From: Erysipelotrichales bacterium
GTDB lineage: Bacteria; Bacillota_I; Bacilli_A; Erysipelotrichales; Erysipelotrichaceae
Assembly (NCBI GenBank): GCA_017532345.1
Contig: JAFXJJ010000094.1
Coordinates: 1 to 64,000, forward strand
DNA: 64,000 nt
Direction: 5' to 3'
The translations under genes were made by a program, and so were the position numbers. The notes beneath the pieces were generated by a model. That model ran no database searches. It saw only the letters and a program-made list of their open reading frames with translations, and had not been told where the DNA came from. Positions within the stretch are counted from its first letter, which is position 1, and the number at the start of each line of letters is the position of its first letter. This document shows, one piece after another, positions 34,108-42,898 of the stretch.

Positions 34108-35018
34108 TCTTCCTTGTCGTATTTATTTAAAAACTCAAATATATTACTCCAATACATGTTTGCATCAGTTGTACATCCTTCAGAATGCTTGGCATTCTCA
34201 ATAATTAGTTGTTGTTTAGGAGCATTACAAGCTTCGTACATTCGATTAAATGATGAAACAGGTACTGATGTATCTTTACTGCCACGAATAAACAGCATAG
34301 GAACTTTACATTTATTTAAAGACTCAATAGCTGATGCTTCTTCTTTAAGATCATAATAAGCGATATTGTTAGTGAAGAAGCGTAATGCAGATAATGGAAT
34401 AAAAGATAAAATATAGTATTTCTTAAATAAGGAATGTTTAAACACCTCATATATATTATCATAGCCAGAATCCTCAATAATGCTTGTTACATTAGTTGGT
34501 AAATCATCTTCACCGCATATCATCATTAATGTGGCAGCACCCATAGAAATACCGAATAATGTGATAGTGACATCATTACCATAGTTTTTGATTAGATAAT
34601 TACACCAACTAATGATATCATGTTTCTCTAACCATCCCATTCCAATAATCTTACCACCACTATCGCCATGTGCACGGGCATCAATAGATAAGACATTATA
34701 TCCTTTTTCGTAATACTGTTTTGCGAATATTGACATAGTACGAGCATCAGCGGCATAGCCATGACATAGTATTACCCATTTATTAGTGTTATTTTGTTTT
34801 AAATAAGCGTGTAGAGTACCTTTTTCAGCTGAGCCTGTATAAATGCTTTTAACTATTTCATCATCGAAGAAACTCGTATCTTGTTCGTACGGTAATAATG
34901 GATAATTTCTTTTGTTCTTACGAATTAGTACATTTTTGAATAATAGAAAACCACCTATAAAATATATAAAAGTAAATAGTAAGATGATACTTAATATTGG
35001 TAATACATAATATATCAT
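34098..35018 (-). CDS. Membrane-anchored alpha/beta hydrolase
   Basis: A 306-residue protein with one N-terminal membrane helix (about residues 4-25) and an alpha/beta-hydrolase domain. VILCHGYAADARTM gives the oxyanion region, SIDARAHGDSGG the following strand, GISMGAATLMM the nucleophile elbow (Ser), and RGSKDTSVP and NAKHSEGCT the Asp and His. This matches the YqkD/YpfH-like family near S9 peptidases. The start is set at 35018 because GGAGGTTTAT immediately precedes it. It leads a two-gene unit with the deoxyribosyltransferase-like gene. Confidence 0.85.
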   Translation of the reverse strand: MIYYVLPILSIILLFTFIYFIGGFLLFKNVLIRKNKRNYPLLPYEQDTSFFDDEIVKSIYTGSAEKGTLHAYLKQNNTNKWVILCHGYAADARTMSIFAKQYYEKGYNVLSIDARAHGDSGGKIIGMGWLEKHDIISWCNYLIKNYGNDVTITLFGISMGAATLMMICGEDDLPTNVTSIIEDSGYDNIYEVFKHSLFKKYYILSFIPLSALRFFTNNIAYYDLKEEASAIESLNKCKVPMLFIRGSKDTSVPVSSFNRMYEACNAPKQQLIIENAKHSEGCTTDANMYWSNIFEFLNKYDKEECK

Positions 35019-35043
35019 ATAAACCTCCAATTTCTTAAAAGAA

Positions 35044-35066
35044 AAGCTAACATAATTGTTAGCTTA
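35044..35066 (-). terminator. Terminator of the minus-strand PilZ gene cluster
   Basis: AAGCTAAC (35045-35052) pairs with GTTAGCTT (35058-35065). On the minus strand a TTTTCTTTT tail follows. Confidence 0.75.
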
Positions 35067-35678
35067 AAAGTTTTTTAGACGAGCTATATCATCTTTTTGA
35101 CGTTTAAAGATATAGTTACATAATACATCAGAATCTCTAGCAGGTAGCTTAGTGAATGATACTCCATATTTAGTGTATGGATCATCTTCTAATACTCTTA
35201 CTATTTCAGCGTTGATTTGTAGCATATCCTTACCGATTGGTAAGCTAAGAGATAAAACATCATGTACTTGTAGCTTTAATCTACTACGTACACATGCCCC
35301 ACCCAAAGAAATATCTAATAGTCTAGCTTTCTCAAACTCTTGTGTAGATAATGAGATAATATCGATTTCATCATTTAATCCAAGTCTAAAGAATGAGCGT
35401 TTATCACCCTCAGTGATAACTTCTAAATTGGTTAAACGGTAGTCATTGTCAGTTGGTACATAAATAGTACCTTTAACGAATATCGCAGGTTGAGAGCCTG
35501 ATTTTATAGACATCTTAACTTCACCATCTTGTCTTCGAATAGACATACTTCTGAATCCGTTAATTGCTTCTATAAAATCTTCACCAACTTTAGTGATTTT
35601 CCCATTCGTTAATAGGCGGTTATCCAAAGTTGTTAATTCGGCAAAGGCTCCAACATATGTTGAAGGAAGATTATACAT
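35064..35678 (-). CDS. PilZ-domain cyclic-di-GMP receptor protein
   Basis: A 204-residue protein. The C-terminal PilZ domain (about residues 90-200) keeps both binding motifs: RSFFR (RxxxR, about 93-97) and DISLGG (D-x-S-x-x-G, about 121-126). The N-terminal 90 residues form a YcgR-like beta-rich domain. Such proteins change partner activity when cyclic di-GMP binds, often in motility or surface traits. A diguanylate cyclase is encoded at 16903-18039. It follows the RNA methyltransferase gene by 18 bases and may be the last gene of that operon. Confidence 0.88.
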   Translation of the reverse strand: MYNLPSTYVGAFAELTTLDNRLLTNGKITKVGEDFIEAINGFRSMSIRRQDGEVKMSIKSGSQPAIFVKGTIYVPTDNDYRLTNLEVITEGDKRSFFRLGLNDEIDIISLSTQEFEKARLLDISLGGACVRSRLKLQVHDVLSLSLPIGKDMLQINAEIVRVLEDDPYTKYGVSFTKLPARDSDVLCNYIFKRQKDDIARLKNF

Positions 35679-35696
35679 AAATGATTACCTCCATTT

Positions 35697-36428
35697 CTAT
35701 TTAATACTACGTTGTCTGCTTACTTCAAAGCCAAGAACAGAACCAGCTCCAGTAGCAGTTAATGAATTTCTAAAGTCATTTGCATAAGGTATATATATAT
35801 TACAATCGGTTTCATTTCGGATAATCTTAGATAATCCGCGCATTTCACCACCAATTGCGATACAACATCCTTTTGTAAAGTCAGCTTCATAGTAAGGAAT
35901 AGAATCATCAGTACGCATAGCACTAAATAATGTAATGCCATGTTCCTTTAAACTATGAATCGTTTCTTCAAAATTATTTGTTACAATGATTGGAATATAC
36001 TCACTAGCTCCAGCACTACCTTTCGCAATGATATCACCAGCTGTACTCCAATTACGTTCTCCAACAATTACACCATTACATCCAGCAGCGTATAATGAAC
36101 GTAACATATATGCGAAATTATAAGGGTCTTCAATCCCTTCTAAGATACATACAAAGGGATTTTCATTATCATATACATTATCTAATGTTTGATACTTTCT
36201 TTCTCCTACATACGCCAATATACCACCATGAGTAGTTTTAGATGCCAATGCATCAATTTCTTCTCTACTCTTTAATGTAACAGGAATATTACGTGATTCT
36301 GCTTGTCTTTTAATAAAAGCAGTATCTTTATCTTTTCTTTTACTGTCAATAATAATTTCATGAACATCACGATTACCACTAAGCATTGCAGCTTTAACGG
36401 CAATTGATCCTTCAAATAATAAACTCAT
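35697..36428 (-). CDS. TrmH/SpoU-family 2'-O-methyltransferase
   Basis: A 243-residue RNA ribose methyltransferase. An N-terminal L30e-like substrate-binding part is followed by the SPOUT knot with ILEGIEDPYNFAYMLRS (motif 1), AIGGEMRGLSKI (motif 2) and IPYANDFRNSLTATGAGSV (motif 3). The last is slightly unusual in having FRNSLTATGA where most relatives have x-x-S-L-N-V-S/A-x-A. RlmB-type 23S rRNA modification is the usual role, but the target is not certain. It begins one base after the HIT gene stop. Confidence 0.85.
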   Translation of the reverse strand: MSLLFEGSIAVKAAMLSGNRDVHEIIIDSKRKDKDTAFIKRQAESRNIPVTLKSREEIDALASKTTHGGILAYVGERKYQTLDNVYDNENPFVCILEGIEDPYNFAYMLRSLYAAGCNGVIVGERNWSTAGDIIAKGSAGASEYIPIIVTNNFEETIHSLKEHGITLFSAMRTDDSIPYYEADFTKGCCIAIGGEMRGLSKIIRNETDCNIYIPYANDFRNSLTATGAGSVLGFEVSRQRSIK

Positions 36429-36429
36429 T

Positions 36430-36828
36430 TTAGTCCTCTTTGAATTCTTTTAATACAGCTTCAAAATCAACATTTTCTTTTGCAGTAAAGATTGGATTAT
36501 AACCATCAGTTTCATCATAACGAGGAATAATATGAATATGGAAGTGAGGTACAGTTTGACCTGCAGCTTCTTTACAGTTTGTTAGAATATTAACTCCCTT
36601 AGCATTCAATTTATTAATAGCACGATTAGCTAATTTCTTAGCAACATCAAACATATGCATACTAACTTCAGGGTTAGCATCTACTACATCACTATAATGT
36701 TCTTTACAGATTAATACAGTATGACCAATAGTCACAGGATTAATATCTAAAAATGCTAAGCATACATCATCTTCATATACTTTATAAGATGGAATCTCAC
36801 CATTTACAATCTTACAAAAAATATCCAT
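36430..36828 (-). CDS. HIT-family nucleotide hydrolase/transferase
   Basis: A 132-residue protein. The N-terminus FCKIVNGEIPSYKVYEDDVC and the histidine triad HFHIHIIPR near residue 98 are standard for the bacterial Hit/HINT group, which hydrolyses AMP-linked compounds such as adenosine phosphoramidates. GAGGTACT precedes the start. It heads a minus-strand unit with the methyltransferase and possibly the PilZ gene. Confidence 0.93.
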   Translation of the reverse strand: MDIFCKIVNGEIPSYKVYEDDVCLAFLDINPVTIGHTVLICKEHYSDVVDANPEVSMHMFDVAKKLANRAINKLNAKGVNILTNCKEAAGQTVPHFHIHIIPRYDETDGYNPIFTAKENVDFEAVLKEFKED

Positions 36829-36969
36829 AATTAGTACCTCTCATTCCTATTAATAATACCACATAAATTAAATTTTTTGAATTGCTATGACTGAAATAAT
36901 TAAAGATTTTGTTAGAAAAAGTCTTTTTTAAAACTTTTATACTAGTAAATATATACTTGAAGTATATAA

Positions 36970-36995
36970 AAAGGAAAAGTATTCCTTTTCCTTAA
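36970..36995 (-). terminator. Terminator of the PrsA-like gene pair
   Basis: AAGGAAAAG (36971-36979) pairs with CTTTTCCTT (36984-36992 region). The minus-strand tail is TTTTTATA. Confidence 0.8.
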
Positions 36996-37000
36996 TTTAA

Positions 37001-37873
37001 TTAATCGAAGATGTAATCAGGATAATTTGTTTCAAATAATCCATGAGTATAAGTATCACTAATCTTGAAGTTATATTCTTTTAAGTAATAACGTAATGAA
37101 TCTTCATATAAATCTACTGTATTTGCGATAGCATCAACAGCTTCTTCTCTGAAGTTTTCTGGATCAGCTTCTACCATATTAACTACATAGAATTTCTTAT
37201 CACTACCAGCTAATACTGTTTGAATAACACCATTAACAGCAGTAGCACTTACAACATTTAATACATCAGTATCTAATAAGCTTGTAGCTGATGAAGTAAC
37301 TACGATTTCACTACCATCATAAGTATCTTCACCACTAAATTCAGTAATTACATCACTTACTGATTTACCGCTATTTAAAGCAGCTAATGCATTATTTGCA
37401 CTTTCTTCATCAGCAAAGCTAGCAACTTGAACCTTACGTGGTTTATTTGTTACCGATAATGTAGAGAACTTTAAGTCTACATATTGAGATACCATCTTTA
37501 CATAACGTGCATTTGGAATAGCACTTTCATTGTAGAATTCTTCTTCAGTTTCATATCCTGAATAAGAGATAATTAATTCAAAATAATCACCATAAGTCTT
37601 CTTATAGTCATCTACAATCTTTTTCGCAGCAGCTTCAATTTCTTCATCAACTGGAGCAATCTTATCATAGATAGCTGTTTCTAATGAATCAAGAATAACG
37701 TTTAATGAGCCGTATTCTGAATACATTAACATGTAATATAAATCTTCATTTGTTACTGATTCACTACCTACAGTCATAACAGTATTCTTACTGTTTGCTG
37801 GAGTAGCATTAGCACTACTACAACCTGTAAGTAACATCAACATTGCTAATACGCTAACTAATAATTTCTTCAT
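37001..37873 (-). CDS. PrsA/SurA-like foldase lipoprotein lacking a clear parvulin core
   Basis: A 290-residue secreted lipoprotein: MKKLLVSVLAMLMLLTGCSS with lipobox LLTGC. The N-terminal helical part (residues 30-150) resembles the SurA-N/PrsA chaperone region. The central segment RKVQVASFADEESANNALAA followed by SGKSVSDVITEFSGEDTYDG has the plan of a parvulin domain but lacks the usual HILV and GGxLG residues, so isomerase activity is doubtful. It lies 1 base after its paralogue, a likely tandem duplicate that diverged into a chaperone. Confidence 0.78.
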   Translation of the reverse strand: MKKLLVSVLAMLMLLTGCSSANATPANSKNTVMTVGSESVTNEDLYYMLMYSEYGSLNVILDSLETAIYDKIAPVDEEIEAAAKKIVDDYKKTYGDYFELIISYSGYETEEEFYNESAIPNARYVKMVSQYVDLKFSTLSVTNKPRKVQVASFADEESANNALAALNSGKSVSDVITEFSGEDTYDGSEIVVTSSATSLLDTDVLNVVSATAVNGVIQTVLAGSDKKFYVVNMVEADPENFREEAVDAIANTVDLYEDSLRYYLKEYNFKISDTYTHGLFETNYPDYIFD

Positions 37874-37874
37874 A

Positions 37875-38852
37875 TTACTCTTCCTCCTTGCCTAAGTAAG
37901 AAGCAAAGAAATCATTTAATAATTCTTCAATTCTTTCATCTTCAAATGTGATGTCTAAGCTTTCAGCAGCTTCCTTCACAACAGTTAATTCTAAGTATGG
38001 ATAGTAGTTACCCATCGCTGCAATCGCATCATCATCAGCTTTCATAGTATCATAATCACTTGCAGTAACAAGAATTAAATGATAACCATATTGAGTCTTA
38101 ACCCATTCGCTCATTTCATTTGTTTTTAACTTTAAAGAAGTTTCTAAGAATTCAGTTACGAATGATGTATCAGCATCAACATAACCTAAGTTACCACCAT
38201 CAGAAGCACTTCCATCATCTGAATAATCTTTCGCAACTTCAGCGAATGTTTTACCACCAGCTAATGCTGCATCAACTTCAGCCATCTTAGCTTTTTCTTC
38301 AGCTGTAGGATTAGCTGAATCTTCACACTTAACTAAGATATGAGATACATGACGAGGTTTCTTTTCTTCAAAGAAAGGTTTGAATAAATCATCTTTATGT
38401 TCTTCTTCATATGAAGTAACAAGCTTATCTAATTTGTAGTATGTTAGATAATAATCACTTAATTCATCCTTACTATGTAAGCCTGCAGAACGTAAAGCTT
38501 CATTTAAGGCATCTTCCCCATAGCTTTCATATTGAGATAATAAGCTTTCAGCAGCTGATTCTGCATATGCCTTTAATGTATCAGTAGTTTCTACAGATGC
38601 ATTTGCCACTAAACGTACGTAATGCATGTAAACTACATAACTACCATAAGAACTATCTAATAATTTGTCATATAAATCATCAGCAGTTAAGTTATAGCCG
38701 TCCATTGATACAACAACATCTTTCCCGTCTACTGTTTTTCCACGAATTACATCTTTGCTTGAATCTACGGCAAAATAAATAATCGCAACTGTGAATATCA
38801 TCGCAACTATGCATAAAATGCCATATTTCTTAATAAAACTTTTGATATTCAT
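37875..38852 (-). CDS. PrsA-type peptidyl-prolyl isomerase, membrane anchored
   Basis: A 325-residue foldase. One N-terminal membrane helix (about residues 10-30) replaces the lipobox of typical PrsA. A SurA-N-like helical domain follows, then a parvulin domain (about 170-270) with KPRHVSHILVKCEDS, FAEVAKDYSDDGSASDGGNL and KTQYGYHLI, all conserved. It folds exported proteins on the outer face of the membrane. The start at 38852 is set by AAAGGAGG 6-8 bases upstream; longer starts have no ribosome site. The promoter lies at 38887-38915. Confidence 0.9.
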   Translation of the reverse strand: MNIKSFIKKYGILCIVAMIFTVAIIYFAVDSSKDVIRGKTVDGKDVVVSMDGYNLTADDLYDKLLDSSYGSYVVYMHYVRLVANASVETTDTLKAYAESAAESLLSQYESYGEDALNEALRSAGLHSKDELSDYYLTYYKLDKLVTSYEEEHKDDLFKPFFEEKKPRHVSHILVKCEDSANPTAEEKAKMAEVDAALAGGKTFAEVAKDYSDDGSASDGGNLGYVDADTSFVTEFLETSLKLKTNEMSEWVKTQYGYHLILVTASDYDTMKADDDAIAAMGNYYPYLELTVVKEAAESLDITFEDERIEELLNDFFASYLGKEEE

Positions 38853-38886
38853 ATATTTCCTCCTTTTGGATTGGAACATCAGTACA

Positions 38887-38915
38887 ATTATATGACAGAA
38901 GTTACAACTTTGCAA
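38887..38915 (-). promoter_or_regulatory. Promoter of the PrsA-like operon (minus strand)
   Basis: Read on the minus strand, TTGCAA (38915-38910) and TATAAT (38892-38887) are separated by 17 bases. Confidence 0.7.
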
Positions 38916-39092
38916 GATTTTGCTGACCTTATAACATATTTAATTGTATGATTTTTCTTGAAATTTACATGTTGGCATTGAATAGGAATAATAAGTGTCA
39001 CAGTGTATGGTGTAAGATGGCACTAATTATTGAAAAGATTATGAAGTTATGGTAAGGTAACTAATAGATATTTTTAAGGTTAGGTGAGTATT

Positions 39093-39950
39093 ATGCTTAG
39101 GATTTGTAGTGAACAAGAATATAAGAAATATGTTGAATATGTATATACAATTGCTGTTGACCAATCGAAATCAGGCTATCCAACATATAGTGATGGTATC
39201 AAAACAAAGGAGTTGTTTTTAGAGCGTTCTAGTAAAGCTTTTGTAAGAGATAATGAAAATATTCTGCTATTTGAATATGAAGGTAAAGTAGAAGGATGGA
39301 TACACTATTATTATCTTGCAGAAGATCATTATCTATCAACAGTTAGCTTTAATATTGATGTCCATACTGAAGAAGCATTACAAGAATTCTGTGCATATGC
39401 TTATAAACATTTTAAGGGCTATGATTTATTCTTAGGATATTCTAAAGACAATAAGAAAGCTGTAAACTATTTGTCAGCGCATGGTTTTGAATGTATTGAA
39501 GATGACTTTAATAATACTGCCTTTTTAGATAAGTATGAACCACTAAAAGTATATGATGATGTTACACGTATTACTAGAGATAATTATGAACTATTCCGTG
39601 TACTGCATAGTAAAATAGAGGGTGATATGTATTGGAACTCTGATAGAATATATGAAGATATTGATAACTGGGTTATTTTCGTGAAAGTATATGGTGGCGA
39701 TACACTTGGAAGTGTGTACTATATGATTGATGATGATGGTTGGTATGAGATATATGGTATTGATATGAAGGATAATGTTTATAATGCCAATTGTTTTAAA
39801 GCGTTATTAGTAAAGGCCTTGAATACTGCCAAGGAGCTTGATGGAAAGTTCATGACATTCTTCTGCGATAAGGAAGGTCAAGATATTGTGAAGGAGCTAG
39901 GCTTTGAGTGTGTTGGCGAATATGTATGCTTTAAAAAGCACATAGATTAA
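39093..39950 (+). CDS. Two-domain GNAT-like acetyltransferase
   Basis: A 285-residue protein with two weak GNAT-fold halves (about residues 1-150 and 150-285). It contains LLFEYEGKVEGWIHYYYLAE, DLFLGYSKDNKKAVNYLSAHGFE and, in the second half, YIDD-type strands ending KFMTFFCDKEGQDIVKELGFE. The acetyl-CoA loop is not well conserved in either half. The start ATG 39093 is preferred over GTG 39084 because AGGTGAG (39078-39086 region) precedes it. A second, clearer GNAT gene follows 21 bases later. Confidence 0.7.
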   Translation: MLRICSEQEYKKYVEYVYTIAVDQSKSGYPTYSDGIKTKELFLERSSKAFVRDNENILLFEYEGKVEGWIHYYYLAEDHYLSTVSFNIDVHTEEALQEFCAYAYKHFKGYDLFLGYSKDNKKAVNYLSAHGFECIEDDFNNTAFLDKYEPLKVYDDVTRITRDNYELFRVLHSKIEGDMYWNSDRIYEDIDNWVIFVKVYGGDTLGSVYYMIDDDGWYEIYGIDMKDNVYNANCFKALLVKALNTAKELDGKFMTFFCDKEGQDIVKELGFECVGEYVCFKKHID

Positions 39951-39971
39951 TAGATGATTTGAAGGTTTATT

Positions 39972-40475
39972 ATGTTGTATTTAAAAGAAGCTAATTATGA
40001 AGATATTGAAAAGGAATATGAATATATAAGAGATTTACCTAAAGATGAAAATGGCTTTACTAATCCAGACTTTCAGATTTCTAGAAAAGATTTTGAAGAA
40101 AAAGCATTATTAAGCTACATTAATCAGTCTAAAGGTATTGATTTACCTGAAGGCTATGTACCTTGTACTACTTATTTTTTATGGGATAATGATGAGATTG
40201 TAGGGCTATTCCGTATTCGCCATCATTTAAATGAATTCTTAAGAACTGGTGCAGGTCATATAGGATATGGCATAGGGAAGAAGTATCGTGGTAAAGGATA
40301 TGCTACAGAAGGATTAAGGTTAACCATTGAGAAGGCATGGACGATTATTCCTGAAGATGAAATCTATATGTCGGTACATAAGGATAATCCTGCATCCTTA
40401 AAGGTACAACAAAAGAATGGTGCTTATATACACCATGAAGATGATAAGGAATTCTATACTAGAATTAAACGTTAG
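39972..40475 (+). CDS. GNAT-family N-acetyltransferase
   Basis: A 167-residue acetyltransferase with a strong acetyl-CoA motif, GHIGYGIGKKYRGKGYATEG (about residues 96-115), and VHKDNPASLKVQQKNGA at the C-terminal side, typical of RimJ/YesJ-like members. TTTGAAGG precedes ATG 39972. It is probably co-transcribed with the gene upstream. The substrate is unknown. Confidence 0.88.
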   Translation: MLYLKEANYEDIEKEYEYIRDLPKDENGFTNPDFQISRKDFEEKALLSYINQSKGIDLPEGYVPCTTYFLWDNDEIVGLFRIRHHLNEFLRTGAGHIGYGIGKKYRGKGYATEGLRLTIEKAWTIIPEDEIYMSVHKDNPASLKVQQKNGAYIHHEDDKEFYTRIKR

Positions 40476-40539
40476 TTAGGTAAATACACAGTATTGGATA
40501 TCTGAAAATCATATATTCCCATATGAAGGAGGAACATAT

Positions 40540-40629
40540 ATGCAAGGCTGCGGAAACAATAACTCTGGATTTGTTATCTGCTTAGTTCTTTTCATTCTTT
40601 TGGTAATCATCGGCAGTATTTATCACTAG
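40540..40629 (+). CDS. YjcZ-like 29-residue membrane peptide
   Basis: ATG 40540 follows AAGGAGGA (40526-40533) and encodes MQGCGNNNSGFVICLVLFIL then LVIIGSIYH, TAG at 40627-40629. The Gly/Asn-rich start followed by GF-x-L-V-L-F-I-L-L-V-I-I-G matches the YjcZ/YjcM family of tiny one-TM proteins common in spore-forming Bacillota. A strong terminator follows, so it is a separate unit. Its role is unknown. Confidence 0.75.
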   Translation: MQGCGNNNSGFVICLVLFILLVIIGSIYH

Positions 40630-40648
40630 TGAATGAATAAGCAGGTGA

Positions 40649-40682
40649 ACAGGAAAAGGCAACTTTTCCTGTTTTATTTTAG
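40649..40682 (+). terminator. Intrinsic terminator after the YjcZ-like gene
   Basis: ACAGGAAAA (40649-40657 region) pairs with TTTTCCTGT around GGCAAC, followed by TTTATTTT. Confidence 0.88.
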
Positions 40683-40727
40683 GCGATAAAAGTATATAAT
40701 ATAAGAAGTGGTTAGGAGGGAGAGCAT

Positions 40728-42173
40728 ATGTTACTTGAAATTAACAATCTAACATTTACATATAATAATGCTAACTCTCCTGTAATTAAGAACTTAAATT
40801 ATCATGCTAACGAGGGAGAAATACGTATTATTGCTGGGAGTAGTGGCTCTGGTAAGAGTACGCTTGCGTATTTGATGGCAGGGATATATCCTGGAAAATT
40901 TGGTAGTATTGATGAAGGCGATATTATATACAATAATGAAAGTATTGTAGGGCTATTACCATACCAAAGATTAACTAATGTAGCGTTAATGTTTCAAAAT
41001 TCTGCTACATCCTTTTGTATGCGTACATTACGAGAGGAATTACACTTTGTTTTAGAAAATCTATTATTAGAAGAAGAGCTTATTGAAAAGCGTATTATGG
41101 AGGTTATTCATAGTATGCACCTGGCTAGCTTTATCGATATGCCATTAACTGAGATTAGTGAAGGTCAAAAACAAATCGCAGCACTTGCTTCTGTATTAGT
41201 TATTAAGCCAAGAGTAATTATCTTAGATGAGCCTTTTGCGCATATGGATGATGTGACAGCGGATAAAATGCTAGTATATATTCATAAGATTAGAAGAAAA
41301 GAAAAAATTACCTTTATCGTAATCGATCATTTAGTAGAACGTTGGCTAGATGTTGCTGATGATGTATCCTTATTAGGAAAAGATGGTAGCTTTGTAGTTA
41401 CTGGAGTTACTAAAGGATCATATCATGTACATGAGAAGCATTTCTATGACCAAGGTGTGGTAGTTCCATATAAACATAAACCTAGAGTCTACCATGACCG
41501 TAGTGCTAGTACTATTATGCGTTTTGAAAACTTTGTTTTACTACATAAGAATAAGCGTGATACATTATTAGATTATATAGACTATAGTATTCCTAAAGGA
41601 AGTATTATAGGTATTTATGGTAGAAGTGGTGTAGGTAAAACGACTTTATTAGAAGCTATCGCAGCTAATAGTGGATATGAAGGTAATATTTATGTAGATA
41701 GTGAACTATGGAGTAACTATAAGATTAAAGAACGTATCAAAAAGATGTCATTTGTAGTCCAAAATACATCTGATGTATTCTTAAGAGATCGTGTATTAGA
41801 TGAATTTGTTGATGCGATATTACTAATTAATCCTGGTATGAAAATTGAGGAATGTGCATTAAAGGCTATTGAAGAACTAAAGAAATGTCATTTAGAAGGT
41901 TATCTTCGTAGTAATCCATATAAGCTATCAATTGGACAACAACGCTTATTATTGCTGCAAATCGCATTCTGTTCTAAGCATGATATTATCATTGTAGATG
42001 AACCTACATATGGTCAGGATTATGACACACTTACATATATTATGAAGCAAATAATAGCTTTAAAAGAAGAAGGAAGAACAATTATCTTTACTACTCACAA
42101 CATGGATGTAGCTAGAGAATATAGTGACATTATGCTTCATTATCATGACAAAAGATTGGAGGAAGTACGATGA
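40728..42173 (+). CDS. ECF-transporter ATPase, two ABC domains in one chain
   Basis: A 481-residue cytosolic protein carrying both ABC ATPase modules of an energy-coupling-factor transporter. Module 1 has Walker A GSSGSGKST (about residues 36-44), signature ISEGQKQIA and Walker B VIILDEPFAHMDD. Module 2 has Walker A GRSGVGKTT (about 298), signature LSIGQQRLLL and Walker B IIIVDEPTYGQD. It pairs with the EcfT-like gene that overlaps its end (ATGA). No S component is encoded nearby, so it may be shared by S proteins elsewhere. GGAGGGAG (40714-40721) fixes the start of an operon running to 48912. Confidence 0.9.
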   Translation: MLLEINNLTFTYNNANSPVIKNLNYHANEGEIRIIAGSSGSGKSTLAYLMAGIYPGKFGSIDEGDIIYNNESIVGLLPYQRLTNVALMFQNSATSFCMRTLREELHFVLENLLLEEELIEKRIMEVIHSMHLASFIDMPLTEISEGQKQIAALASVLVIKPRVIILDEPFAHMDDVTADKMLVYIHKIRRKEKITFIVIDHLVERWLDVADDVSLLGKDGSFVVTGVTKGSYHVHEKHFYDQGVVVPYKHKPRVYHDRSASTIMRFENFVLLHKNKRDTLLDYIDYSIPKGSIIGIYGRSGVGKTTLLEAIAANSGYEGNIYVDSELWSNYKIKERIKKMSFVVQNTSDVFLRDRVLDEFVDAILLINPGMKIEECALKAIEELKKCHLEGYLRSNPYKLSIGQQRLLLLQIAFCSKHDIIIVDEPTYGQDYDTLTYIMKQIIALKEEGRTIIFTTHNMDVAREYSDIMLHYHDKRLEEVR

Positions 42174-42898
42174 GTAAATCATTTGCCTATTTCAATCCTG
42201 CATTAAAGTTTTTGACTTTAATATTAATGGTTGTATTACCATTTATTTTCCCAACATTATTAGGAGAAATACTTACGTCTTGTATCATCTTCCGCATCTT
42301 TTCAATTCTTTATAGTGAGCATGATGTGAAGAATCAACTAAAACGTAATTTTATAATTTGTTTATTAGTATTTGGCTGTATAGGAGCTATTAGTTCGTAT
42401 ATACTTAAATTACCAGAAGTTATTTATTATACGTATAATATAACTTATATTTACTATGGTGTTTTTGTTAGTTTATATGTTGGGAATTGTTATGTTTATG
42501 GTAAAATGGTTATGCAGACAACTACACTATTTGAATTTTGGTCATCAATGCATCAAAATTTACATCTATCGAAGTTTGTGGCATATTCATGTTATCGTAG
42601 TATGTTGTTTATCACGAATTTTAAAGCTGAATATGACTTAGTCAATCGAATGTTGATGACTAGAGGAATATATACAGGAAAGTTTTCTTTCCGTATTTTA
42701 GAAGTAGTAGTGAACAATTTAAAACGTAAGATTAGTGAGAATGATGTGGTTATGGAGTCAAAAGGCTTTGACCATCATACACCAAAGGGAAACTATAAAA
42801 CTTACACGATTGATGTATATGACTTTATAATTCCTACTGGTATTATTTTGTGCTTTATAGGTAGTTTTATATTAGTAAAAAGAGGTTGGTTATTATGA
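42170..42898 (+). CDS. ECF-transporter transmembrane T component (EcfT/CbiQ-like)
   Basis: A 242-residue protein with about five membrane helices. FNPALKFLTLILMVVLPFIF at the start, and a cytosolic RSMLFITNFKAEYDLVNRML...MTRGIYTG segment, are typical of CbiQ-type T subunits, in which an A-R-G motif (here TRG) couples to the ATPases. The start overlaps the ATPase stop by 4 bases and its end overlaps the next start by 4 bases. The vitamin or metal carried cannot be assigned without the S component. Confidence 0.85.
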   Translation: MSKSFAYFNPALKFLTLILMVVLPFIFPTLLGEILTSCIIFRIFSILYSEHDVKNQLKRNFIICLLVFGCIGAISSYILKLPEVIYYTYNITYIYYGVFVSLYVGNCYVYGKMVMQTTTLFEFWSSMHQNLHLSKFVAYSCYRSMLFITNFKAEYDLVNRMLMTRGIYTGKFSFRILEVVVNNLKRKISENDVVMESKGFDHHTPKGNYKTYTIDVYDFIIPTGIILCFIGSFILVKRGWLL

